Of a stretch of 6,732 nucleotides of DNA, positions 1 to 5,579 are shown piece after piece. This DNA comes from an uncultured Microbacterium sp. (GTDB lineage Bacteria > Actinomycetota > Actinomycetes > Actinomycetales > Microbacteriaceae). The notes beneath the pieces were generated by a model that saw only the letters and a program-made list of their open reading frames with translations, did no database searches and was not told where the DNA came from. Each line of letters opens with the position of its first letter. The stretch's first letter is position 1. The stretch lies in contig CANSLE010000132.1 in assembly GCA_947647645.1 (NCBI GenBank), positions 1 through 6,732 on the forward strand, in the 5' to 3' direction. A program made the translations under genes and the position numbers.

Positions 1-30
1 GACGCGACATTCACCGTCGCGAAGAACGCG

Positions 31-489
31 TCATCTATCGGAGCAAGTCACAGGCGTCGGCAGGGGTGCTCCGTAGCGAGCCTCCGCCTTGGCGATAAAC
101 CCGTCGGCGTTGGTGATGGCTTTCGCGGGTGGCAGGACGCGGGCGGAGAACCAGCCGGTGCGGGAGCTTGCAGATTGGAGGCTGGTGTAATTCTCGTAAG
201 GCGGGACACGGGTGGAGTCTTCCGCCTCTATCCCGGCGCGGCGGGCGGCGGTTCCGGCTTCGTGAAGAGGCCGGCGAGGTCGCAGCACCTCGACCTCCTG
301 CTCGAGCAGCTGGATCCGCTTCGTGGCCTCCTCGAGCGCGGTACGCCGCATCCATTTTCGTGGGGTCACCTGGTGGCCACCGAAGTCCATCGCGATCTGC
401 TCGATCGTCACGTCGGATTTGCGATCCCCGGCGACGCGCACGACGTCGTCACGGAACTCGCTCAGAGAGGGGGCGGGGCACAATGACAT
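31..489 (-). pseudogene. IS3-family transposase OrfA remnant, rearranged
   Basis: The first ~70 residues (about 280-489) look like the N-terminal helix-turn-helix protein OrfA of IS3-family elements, which binds the element ends and is normally fused to the OrfB integrase by frameshifting. Visible hallmarks are EFRDDVVRVA near residue 11, the HTH stretch VTIEQIAMDFG (27-37), KWMRR (45-49) and the leucine-zipper piece KRIQLLEQEVEVL (57-69). The ~20-residue linker that family members carry between KWMRR and the zipper is missing, and after VLR the usual C-terminus is lost into an unrelated frame. The frame stays open to 31, and its last part (about 31-180, including GWFSARVLPPAK) again has coding-like G/C third positions but is not a part I recognise. 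No OrfB with a DDE core follows inside the window. The element is very likely dead. Family assignment is from recalled consensus. Confidence 0.6.
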
Positions 490-527
490 CCCCTCCCAGG
501 CGACCCCGCTCAGATGTCACCTCCCAG
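484..527. repeat. Short direct and inverted repeats upstream of the OrfA remnant
   Basis: The 8-mer CCTCCCAG occurs twice, at 492-499 and 520-527. Each copy is preceded by one arm of an inverted 7-mer: TGACATC at 484-490 and GATGTCA at 513-519. The first arm overlaps the ATG of the OrfA remnant. The arrangement could belong to the control region or end of the old insertion sequence, but no matching second end is visible, so no boundary can be drawn. The rest of 490-650 shows no gene I can support. Confidence 0.35.
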
Positions 528-652
528 TACGGCAGACCCGTCCGTGGACGCCTCGAACAGCTCATCGGTCTATTCGGTTTGGACCGCGAGGATCATGCGA
601 AGCCGGTGGGGAGCCGTAGTACGGGGAGAAGGGTGCCGTTGCGTGGCTTGTC

Positions 653-658
653 TATGGT
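653..658 (+). promoter_or_regulatory. Candidate -10 element for a leaderless transcript
   Basis: The hexamer TATGGT fits the TANNNT -10 pattern and lies exactly 6 nt before the GTG at 665, the spacing typical of leaderless transcripts in actinobacteria. No good Shine-Dalgarno sequence precedes the GTG, which agrees with a leaderless start. No clear -35 box is seen. The role is inferred from position and pattern only. Confidence 0.4.
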
Positions 659-664
659 GGACGC

Positions 665-1072
665 GTGACCAGATTCGTGCGCTTTCAGAGTGGCGTCGCC
701 AACCGGAGAGGCGAGTACCCGGGCGTCTTTGCGCTAGTCAACGGACTCGCGAGCGCATCCATGTTGACCAGTGATGACCTCGCGTGGGTCCGCGCGTCGA
801 ATGAGGTCGCCCATCGGAGTTATGCCGACCCGGCACAGCTGGATGTTCACTGTTATGATCCCGCCGTAAACCCCGGAGCACGCGCCTGGTTCAAAGACTC
901 AGCCGAGGATCTCATCGCGTTCACACAGGGATACCTGGAGATGCTCGATCGGTATCACATTCGTTGGGTCCAGCTTCTTACCGCCGATCCTGGCCGCGTG
1001 GTCTACGAAGACGCCGACCAGGTGGTGGCGGTGCCGTACTTGCACGCGGTGGACTGGCCATTCGACCGTTAA
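665..1072 (+). CDS. Conserved hypothetical protein, 135 aa
   Basis: This is an intact small soluble protein with GTG start and TAA stop. It has no signal peptide or membrane segment. It resembles a family of actinobacterial proteins of unknown function that begin with a (R)FxRFQS-type strand and share a central NPGARAWFKDSA-like block (about residues 69-80) and a C-terminal DPGRVVYEDADQVV-like block (about 107-121); this likeness is from memory of the family pattern. No catalytic motif is apparent and I assign no function. The start is chosen because the conserved VRFQS stretch begins at residue 5 and a TANNNT box lies 6 nt upstream. Codon use is less G/C-rich at third positions than in the genes to the right (several TAT, GTT, CAT and AGT codons), consistent with an acquired gene between two decayed remnants. 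It stands alone, with no partner on the same strand nearby. Confidence 0.7.
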   Translation: MTRFVRFQSGVANRRGEYPGVFALVNGLASASMLTSDDLAWVRASNEVAHRSYADPAQLDVHCYDPAVNPGARAWFKDSAEDLIAFTQGYLEMLDRYHIRWVQLLTADPGRVVYEDADQVVAVPYLHAVDWPFDR

Positions 1073-1121
1073 TCGCGGCGTTCTGGGCAGAAGGTAGTCC
1101 TTCGAACTCGGCTCCCCTATG

Positions 1122-1387
1122 GTCAGTAGCGTCCGGAGGCGGATCTGGCGAGCCTCCCGACGATCTCCGCGATCGCCGTGGACACGGCGATGATCGCCCG
1201 GGACAAGGCGCTTCTGCGGGGTGAGCGGCGTGCTGCACTGTTCGTCATCGATCGACTCCCTCTGACTCGTGACGCGTGTGTACCGTTCCATGGTGCCATC
1301 GGCGATCGCCGCACCGATCCGGGTGTAGACCTCGTCGCTCAAGATCATCCCGCTGATGAGTTCGAAGGGAGAAAGATCGGCGCTCAT
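1122..1387 (-). pseudogene. Frameshifted remnant of a regulator-like gene
   Basis: From an ATG at 1387 a frame with G/C-ending codons encodes a start containing LSDEVYTRIGAAIADGTM, which resembles the first helix of GntR-type winged-helix regulators. Coding character then moves to another minus-strand frame around 1205-1230, where the stretch ALSRAIIAVSTAIAEIVGRL has almost only G/C third positions and ends at a TGA near 1122. Joined through a frameshift, the product would be only ~90 aa, much shorter than a GntR protein, and the usual SRTPVREAL recognition helix is absent. The best reading is a decayed regulator gene, possibly an old relative of the intact GntR gene next to it. A small unknown gene with a sequencing error is the alternative. 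The 44-nt gap to 1432 holds nothing I can identify. Confidence 0.3.
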
Positions 1388-1431
1388 CTCTGTGGAATGG
1401 CACGTCTTCCTCTGTGCGGACGACAGGGGGC

Positions 1432-2103
1432 TTACACGGCTGTCTCCACGATCGACAGGCCGTGGCCGCGCAGGCGCATCCGTTCGTCGGCGAGCGAGGC
1501 GAGGAGCCGATCGCGCGTCCCGCGACTGTGCGTCTCGACCAGTGATCGCGCGCGCTCGGCATCCCGCGCGATCACCGCCGCGACGATGTCCAGGTGCTCG
1601 GCAGCGGCCTGCGCCCGCGATGCCGGACTGCGTACCTCGAGCCATCGCGTGCGCGCCAGGCGGGTCAGTGCGTTGTCCATCGCATCCACGAGGAACGGGT
1701 TGCCCGACAGCCGCGCGAGGGCGAGGTGGAAGTCGCTCCCGTCGCGGAGCACGGTGTCGGCGTCGTCGTGATCGCGCCCGGCGCGGGCGATCGCGGCGAC
1801 GGCGTCCAGTTCCGCGTCGTCGGCGCGGGCGACGGCGTGGGTGACCACGGCGACTTCGATCGTCTCGCGGAACTCCATCACGGCACGGACCTCGCTCAGA
1901 TCGATCGGAGCGACGCGCCATCCTCTCCCCTCGCGCTGAGTGAGGCCCTCGTTCTCGAGTCGCATCAGCGCCGCGCGGATCGGTGTCCGCGACGCGCCCA
2001 GGAGCGATTCCAGTCCTCGCTCACTCAGCCCCTCGCCGGGGAGCAGCTCGAGAGAGAGGATGCCGGCGCGCAGCCGGTCGTATGCGCTCGCGCTGCCCGT
2101 CAC
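1432..2103 (-). CDS. GntR-family transcriptional regulator, FCD (FadR) subfamily
   Basis: This is a 223-aa DNA-binding regulator. The N-terminal winged helix-turn-helix covers about residues 8-66, with LLPGEGLSERGLESLLGAS and the recognition-helix signature SRTPIRAALMRLENEGL. A hydrophilic wing (REGRGWRV) follows, then an all-helical FCD effector domain (about 70-210) with the family signature DFHLALARLSGNP and later histidines near 170 and 192 at the usual ligand positions. The Asp that normally sits four residues before the FH histidine is not exactly in register here (Gly at that position, Asp at -5 and -2), so metal or effector binding may differ. The GTG start at 2103 is chosen because AGGAG (2109-2113) lies 5 nt upstream and the YDRLRAGIL helix begins right after it. 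An upstream in-frame ATG would read through the operator. The gene is divergent from the MFS transporter, which is its probable target. The effector is unknown, probably a small carboxylate as in many FCD proteins. Confidence 0.9.
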   Translation of the reverse strand: MTGSASAYDRLRAGILSLELLPGEGLSERGLESLLGASRTPIRAALMRLENEGLTQREGRGWRVAPIDLSEVRAVMEFRETIEVAVVTHAVARADDAELDAVAAIARAGRDHDDADTVLRDGSDFHLALARLSGNPFLVDAMDNALTRLARTRWLEVRSPASRAQAAAEHLDIVAAVIARDAERARSLVETHSRGTRDRLLASLADERMRLRGHGLSIVETAV

Positions 2104-2108
2104 GATGA

Positions 2109-2113
2109 CTCCT
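2109..2113 (-). promoter_or_regulatory. Ribosome binding site of the GntR gene
   Basis: AGGAG on the minus strand lies 5 nt before the GTG at 2103. It decides this GTG as the start over the longer in-frame ATG at 2208. Confidence 0.6.
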
Positions 2114-2116
2114 GAG

Positions 2117-2148
2117 GTGTACCACGGTGGTATACCATCACGGTACAC
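2117..2148. promoter_or_regulatory. Nested palindromic operator between GntR and MFS genes
   Basis: A perfect 10-bp palindrome TGGTATACCA (2128-2137) is flanked by a second inverted repeat, GTGTACC (2117-2123) and GGTACAC (2142-2148). Both share the same dyad axis between 2132 and 2133, making a 32-bp symmetric site. GntR/FCD regulators bind short GT-AC-type palindromes of this kind as dimers. The site fills the space between the GntR start region and the transporter's Shine-Dalgarno, and a TATACC-like -10 lies inside it, so binding would block transcription both ways. The symmetry is seen directly; the regulator assignment is inferred. Confidence 0.7.
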
Positions 2149-2149
2149 G

Positions 2150-2157
2150 AAAGGAGG
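2150..2157 (+). promoter_or_regulatory. Strong ribosome binding site of the MFS gene
   Basis: AAAGGAGG lies 10 nt before the ATG at 2168. It is the best Shine-Dalgarno in the window and fixes the transporter start there, rejecting the longer open frame that begins at 1940 inside the divergent regulator. Confidence 0.75.
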
Positions 2158-2167
2158 GGTTCGCCGC

Positions 2168-3430
2168 ATGAGCACGTCGATCGCCACCCCTCCGCGGGCC
2201 TGGGGCATGCTGGCGCTGGGCGTCGCCGCCCAGGCTGCCGGAACGCTGCTGGTCTCCGCGCCGGCCTACCTCATCCCGCTCTTTCATGCCGAGCACGGCA
2301 TGCCGCTCGCTCAGGCGGGCCTGCTCGCCGCCGCGCCGACCTTCGGCATGGTCTGCACCCTCGTGCTCTGGGGCCTGCTCGCCGACCGCTACGGGGAACG
2401 CTGGATCATCGCCGGGGGACTGGCGCTCACGGCGGTGTTCGCGTTCGCCACCGTCCCGATGGACGGCGACCTCGGTCTCGGCATCCTCCTGGTCCTCGCC
2501 GGGGGCGCGTCTGCGAGCACCAATGCCGCGAGCGGCCGGGTGGTGATCGGCTGGTTCCCGAAGCAGCGCCGGGGACTGGCCATGGGGATCCGCCAGATGT
2601 CGCAGCCCCTCGGCGTCGCCGTCGCCGCGCTCGTCGTCCCTCCGCTCGCCGCGAGCGCCGGGACGACCGCGCCGTTCGCGCTCGCCGGCGTCGTCACGCT
2701 GATCCTGGCGGGCCTGTGCGCCGCCGGCATCCGCAACCCGCCGCGTCCCGCCGCGCCGGTGCGCGGGACGGATGCCGCGGCGAGTCCGTATCGCCGCGAC
2801 GCGTTCCTGCTTCGCATCCATCTGGTCTCGGCGCTGCTGGTCGTCCCCCAGTTCGCGCTGTCGATGTTCGGCCTCGTCTGGCTGGTGGCGGCGATGGGCT
2901 GGGCGCCCACTCCCGCGGGCGTCGTCGTCGCGTCGTCGCAGTTCGCGGGCGCTGCGGGGCGGATCGTGGTCGGCCATCTCAGTGATCGCCTCGACAGCCG
3001 TGTCGGACTCCTGCGGGCGGTGGCGGCGGCCGGGACGGTGGCGATGGTGCTGCTCGCCGTCGCCGCATGGTTGCACGCCGACGCCGCGGCCGCCGCGCTG
3101 TTCGTGATCGCCTCGACGATCGCCGTCGCCGACAACGGGCTCGCGTACACGTCGGTCGCGGAGGCGGCCGGCCCGTTCTGGTCGGGTCGCGCCCTCGGCA
3201 TCCAGAACACGGGCCAGTTCCTCGCGGCATCCGCCGTCGGCCCGCTTGTCGGGGCGCTGATCACCGTCGTCGGCTACCCGCTGACCTTCGCGCTCGTCGG
3301 GATGACGCCGGTCGCCGCGCTCGCGCTGACCCCGCGCCACGACCGGGTGCACCGTGACGATCCGGCCGCGATGGCATCCCCTGCCGGCGTGCCGCGACCG
3401 GACCCGTCGGCGGCGCCCCTGCGTCGTTAG
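2168..3430 (+). CDS. Major facilitator superfamily transporter, 420 aa
   Basis: This is an inner-membrane secondary transporter with about 12 hydrophobic segments in two halves. The N-half carries the MFS motif A between the second and third helices (GLLADRYGERW, about 69-79). The C-half carries a related loop, GHLSDRLDSR (about 269-278). The block RRGLAMGIRQMSQPLGVAVAAL (about 134-155) is the pattern seen in MFS carriers close to metabolite and cyanate/aromatic-acid transporters, with the second-half counterpart GRALGIQNTGQFLAAS (about 340-355). A polar loop near 190-210 separates the halves, and a hydrophilic Pro-rich tail follows the last helix. Substrate is not predictable from sequence. 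The gene is divergent from and probably repressed by the GntR regulator through the palindromic operator in the 64-bp gap. It ends 10 bp from the convergent response-regulator gene, so it is probably not part of the lanthipeptide operon. No terminator hairpin is obvious in that gap. Confidence 0.92.
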   Translation: MSTSIATPPRAWGMLALGVAAQAAGTLLVSAPAYLIPLFHAEHGMPLAQAGLLAAAPTFGMVCTLVLWGLLADRYGERWIIAGGLALTAVFAFATVPMDGDLGLGILLVLAGGASASTNAASGRVVIGWFPKQRRGLAMGIRQMSQPLGVAVAALVVPPLAASAGTTAPFALAGVVTLILAGLCAAGIRNPPRPAAPVRGTDAAASPYRRDAFLLRIHLVSALLVVPQFALSMFGLVWLVAAMGWAPTPAGVVVASSQFAGAAGRIVVGHLSDRLDSRVGLLRAVAAAGTVAMVLLAVAAWLHADAAAAALFVIASTIAVADNGLAYTSVAEAAGPFWSGRALGIQNTGQFLAASAVGPLVGALITVVGYPLTFALVGMTPVAALALTPRHDRVHRDDPAAMASPAGVPRPDPSAAPLRR

Positions 3431-3440
3431 CGCGGTCGAC

Positions 3441-4121
3441 TCAGACGTCCTCCAGATCGAGACGCTGGCGCACCGCCCACAATGCGAGCTGCGTGCGATC
3501 GGAATGCCCCGTCTTGCGCATCGCGGACTGCAGCTGGGAGCGGACCGTGTGCGCCGAGACGTGCAGTCGCGCGGCGATCTCCTCGTTCCTCGTGAACCCT
3601 CGTGCCAGCAGCGATGCCACGCGCAGCTCGGCGGGGGTCAGCGCCGGACTCGACGCGTGCGGATCGACGATGCGGCCGCGGCGGGCGAACTCCCGCAGCA
3701 CCGGGGCGAGCATGCGCGAGGAGACGATCGCTTCGCCTCGGGATGCCGCCCGGATCGCATCCACGAGCCGATGCGAGTCGTGGGTCTTCAGCAGATAGCC
3801 GATGGCGCCCGCGTCGAGCGCGGCACGGACATAGTCGTCGACGGCGAAGCTCGTCATGACGATCACCGCGGTCCGGTGCCCGTCGTCCGAAGCCGAGAGC
3901 CGCCGCGTGGCCTCGATGCCGTCGATTCCCGGCATCTGCAGGTCCATGAGCACGACGTCAGGACGCTCGGTGCGCACGGCCGTCAACGCGTCCGCCCCGT
4001 TACCCGCCTCCCCGACCACGACGATGTCGGCCACCGTGTCGAGTTGGAGCCGCATGCCCAGCCGGACGGCGCGGTTGTCATCGGCGATGAGGACGCGGGT
4101 GCGGGGAGGAGGTGTCGTCAT
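3441..4121 (-). CDS. NarL/LuxR-family response regulator
   Basis: This 226-aa regulator has an N-terminal receiver domain and a C-terminal LuxR-type helix-turn-helix. The receiver shows the acidic pair D14/D15 (LIADDN), phospho-acceptor D60 in VVLMDLQMPGIDG, switch T90 (VIVMTS) and K112 (GYLLK). The DNA-binding domain begins with LTPAELRVASLLARG (161-175) and contains EEIAARLHVSAHTVRSQL (180-197), the usual four-helix GerE/LuxR fold. All residues needed for phosphorylation are present. The ATG overlaps the stop of the kinase gene in an ATGA (4118-4121), so the two are translationally coupled and form a cognate pair. It is the last gene of the minus-strand run that begins with the lanthipeptide synthetase. 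It may control that cluster, in the way RamR (another response-regulator-like protein) controls the SapB genes, but that is inference. The upstream in-frame ATG at 4256 lies inside the kinase gene and is rejected. Confidence 0.95.
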   Translation of the reverse strand: MTTPPPRTRVLIADDNRAVRLGMRLQLDTVADIVVVGEAGNGADALTAVRTERPDVVLMDLQMPGIDGIEATRRLSASDDGHRTAVIVMTSFAVDDYVRAALDAGAIGYLLKTHDSHRLVDAIRAASRGEAIVSSRMLAPVLREFARRGRIVDPHASSPALTPAELRVASLLARGFTRNEEIAARLHVSAHTVRSQLQSAMRKTGHSDRTQLALWAVRQRLDLEDV

Positions 4122-5422
4122 CGGTCCGCCGTCCGGGACGAGCCGTCCGCGAGCGGGATGCGGAGGTCGACGATCCAGCCGCCGCCGCGGGTCGGTCCCG
4201 CCGTGAGCGTCCCCCTCAGCAGCAGCGCCCGCTCGCGCATGCCCTCCAGCCCCCACCCCAGCCCGACGGGGTCCGGCGAGGTGCGCGTGGATGTCGGTGC
4301 GGTGTTCTCGACGCTCATCTCCAGCGCAGATCCCACCACGATCCGTATGTCCGTCGGTGCGCGGGAGGCGTGCTTGGCGACATTGGTGAGTGCCTCCTGG
4401 AGCGATCGGTATGCCGTGCTGGACACCACCACAGGGATGTCGTCGACGTCACCGTCGACGTGGATCCGCACCGGCATGCCGAGGCGCCGCCAGTAGTCGG
4501 CCAGCTCGGTTGCCCGACGGAGGTCCGCCGTCCGCTGCGGGGGCTCCGTGCCCGTCGCGCGCAGATCGGACAGCGCGCCGGTCACGCTCGCGGCGGCGAA
4601 TCGCCCCTCGTTCTTCACCTCGGCGACGAGGGCGAGCGCGCGTGCCGGCTGCGTGTCGACGAGTGTGCCCGCCGCCTCCGCGAGGGCGATGAGGCCGGCG
4701 AGGTGTTGCCCGGCGACGTCGTGCAGCTCCTGCGCGATGCGAGTGCGCTCGGCGCGCTGCGCCTCATCGACGCGACGATCGTGCTCCTGCTCGGCGAGAG
4801 CGGCCTCTTCGCGCGCCCGCTCCACGCGCCGCACCTGCGCCTGCCACCAGAGACCCAGCGCCGTTCCCGCCGCAATCGGCGCCGCGAGAGCGGGCAGCTC
4901 CCGCGCGATGTAGGTCGCGGCATCGACCGGACTCATCACTGAGGTGCTCAGGCTGACGAAGAGCGTCCCCGTGCACACCAGGATGACGCCGACCGCCCAC
5001 AGGACGGCGCGTCCGGCGCCGAGGCGAGTCGCGAGCAGGAACAGGCTCGCCGCGATGACGACGTACATGGCCTGCACCCAGGTCGGCACCTGCAGGACCG
5101 CAGCGAGCATCACATAGACCGCCACGACGAGGAAGACCGTCACTCGCGGCGCGCGGTCGGAGACGACGAACGCGGCGGCCTGCAGGAGACAGCCGATGAC
5201 GACGAACGCGACGGACAACGGCGCGGGGGCGCGCAGTCCCCAGTCCTCCACCCCGTCGATGATCGCGAGCACAGGGTTCCACAGCGCCTGGATCACCGTC
5301 GTGAGGAAGATCGTCAGTGCGAACACCGCCGCGGCGGTAGGCGAGGTCAGTAGGGCGTAGCGTCGGTCGCGCGCCGCCTCACGGTCGCCGGAGGCGGGAC
5401 GGGTCGTCGTGCTCGCATGCAT
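4118..5422 (-). CDS. Sensor histidine kinase, NarL-type (HisKA_3), membrane-bound
   Basis: This is a 434-aa inner-membrane kinase, partner of the response regulator. About six hydrophobic segments occupy residues 30-194 (roughly 30-49, 66-88, 94-112, 115-131, 139-160, 176-194) with short loops, so it lacks a large external sensor domain and may sense a signal in or at the membrane. A charged coiled-coil-like linker (195-225) leads to the HisKA_3 dimerisation box ERTRIAQELHDVAGQHLAGL, with H234 the likely phospho-acceptor. The ATPase domain shows the N box LQEALTNVAKHA (341-352) and glycine boxes GLGWGLEGMRERA (387-399) and GGGW (413-416). The ATG at 5422 is chosen because it starts 34 nt after the lanthipeptide precursor stop and has a TANNNT box 6 nt upstream. 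The longer frame from 5545 would overlap the whole precursor core. Such kinases next to lanthipeptide genes often detect envelope stress or the peptide itself; here that is inference. Confidence 0.93.
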   Translation of the reverse strand: MHASTTTRPASGDREAARDRRYALLTSPTAAAVFALTIFLTTVIQALWNPVLAIIDGVEDWGLRAPAPLSVAFVVIGCLLQAAAFVVSDRAPRVTVFLVVAVYVMLAAVLQVPTWVQAMYVVIAASLFLLATRLGAGRAVLWAVGVILVCTGTLFVSLSTSVMSPVDAATYIARELPALAAPIAAGTALGLWWQAQVRRVERAREEAALAEQEHDRRVDEAQRAERTRIAQELHDVAGQHLAGLIALAEAAGTLVDTQPARALALVAEVKNEGRFAAASVTGALSDLRATGTEPPQRTADLRRATELADYWRRLGMPVRIHVDGDVDDIPVVVSSTAYRSLQEALTNVAKHASRAPTDIRIVVGSALEMSVENTAPTSTRTSPDPVGLGWGLEGMRERALLLRGTLTAGPTRGGGWIVDLRIPLADGSSRTADR

Positions 5423-5428
5423 GTCACG

Positions 5429-5434
5429 ACCGTA
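5429..5434 (-). promoter_or_regulatory. Candidate -10 element for leaderless kinase transcript
   Basis: On the minus strand TACGGT (TANNNT pattern) lies 6 nt before the kinase ATG at 5422, with no convincing Shine-Dalgarno in between. This would allow leaderless expression of the two-component pair independent of the synthetase-precursor message. No clear -35 box is seen, and readthrough from the precursor gene remains possible because no terminator is visible in the 34-nt gap. Confidence 0.35.
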
Positions 5435-5456
5435 CTCAACGTCCGCTCTGTTGCCG

Positions 5457-5579
5457 TCAGCACAGCGCGGATACGTGGCTGTTGATGCCGCAGGCGGCAC
5501 TGAAGCTGCTCGCGAGAGCGGCGCCTCGAGTGTCGTCATCGGCACTCTCCAGCACCTGCAACGAGAGAAGAAACCCCAT
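5457..5579 (-). CDS. Class III lanthipeptide precursor peptide (LanA), 40 aa
   Basis: This tiny gene encodes the substrate of the adjacent LanKC synthetase. The leader begins MGFLLSLQVLES; LLSLQ at 4-8 matches the (I/L)LxLQ recognition motif found near the start of class III leaders such as SapB's RamS. An acidic stretch (ESADDD, 11-16) follows. The C-terminal core holds two copies of Ser-x-x-Ser-x-x-Cys: SSFSAAC (S24, S27, C30) and SHVSALC (S34, S37, C40), joined by GIN. That is the labionin/lanthionine pattern of class III peptides, with the last Cys as the final residue. The ATG is preferred because AAGGGGG (5588-5594) lies 8 nt upstream; an in-frame GTG three codons earlier sits directly against that site. 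The start overlaps the end of the synthetase frame by 44 nt. Leader cleavage site cannot be read from sequence. The product is probably a SapB-like surfactant or other bioactive peptide; activity is unknown. Confidence 0.85.
   Translation of the reverse strand: MGFLLSLQVLESADDDTRGAALASSFSAACGINSHVSALC

Noticed and set aside
899..1921. 340-codon minus-strand frame across the GntR gene
   Set aside because: Its first half is Arg-rich shadow sequence from another frame of the GntR gene. Only the small part around 1225-1387 has coding character, reported separately as a remnant.
2138..3352. Long 404-codon open frame on the minus strand opposite the MFS gene
   Set aside because: Its translation is a low-complexity Arg/Gly/Asp/His-rich string without domains, typical of the antisense frame of high-GC genes. 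The plus-strand transporter explains the region fully.
2168..3430. The MFS protein as the lanthipeptide exporter
   Set aside because: It is on the opposite strand, is divergent from its own GntR regulator with a private operator, and known class III peptides usually leave through ABC transporters. A role cannot be excluded but nothing supports it.
3431..3440. Bidirectional terminator between the convergent MFS and response-regulator genes
   Set aside because: The gap is only 10 bp, and I see no strong stem with a T-run there or in the adjoining gene ends.
5423..5545. Longer N-terminus for the histidine kinase starting at 5545
   Set aside because: It would overlap nearly the whole precursor gene in another frame, and the added residues are hydrophilic with no family likeness. 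The ATG at 5422 leaves a normal 30-residue cytoplasmic lead before the first membrane helix.
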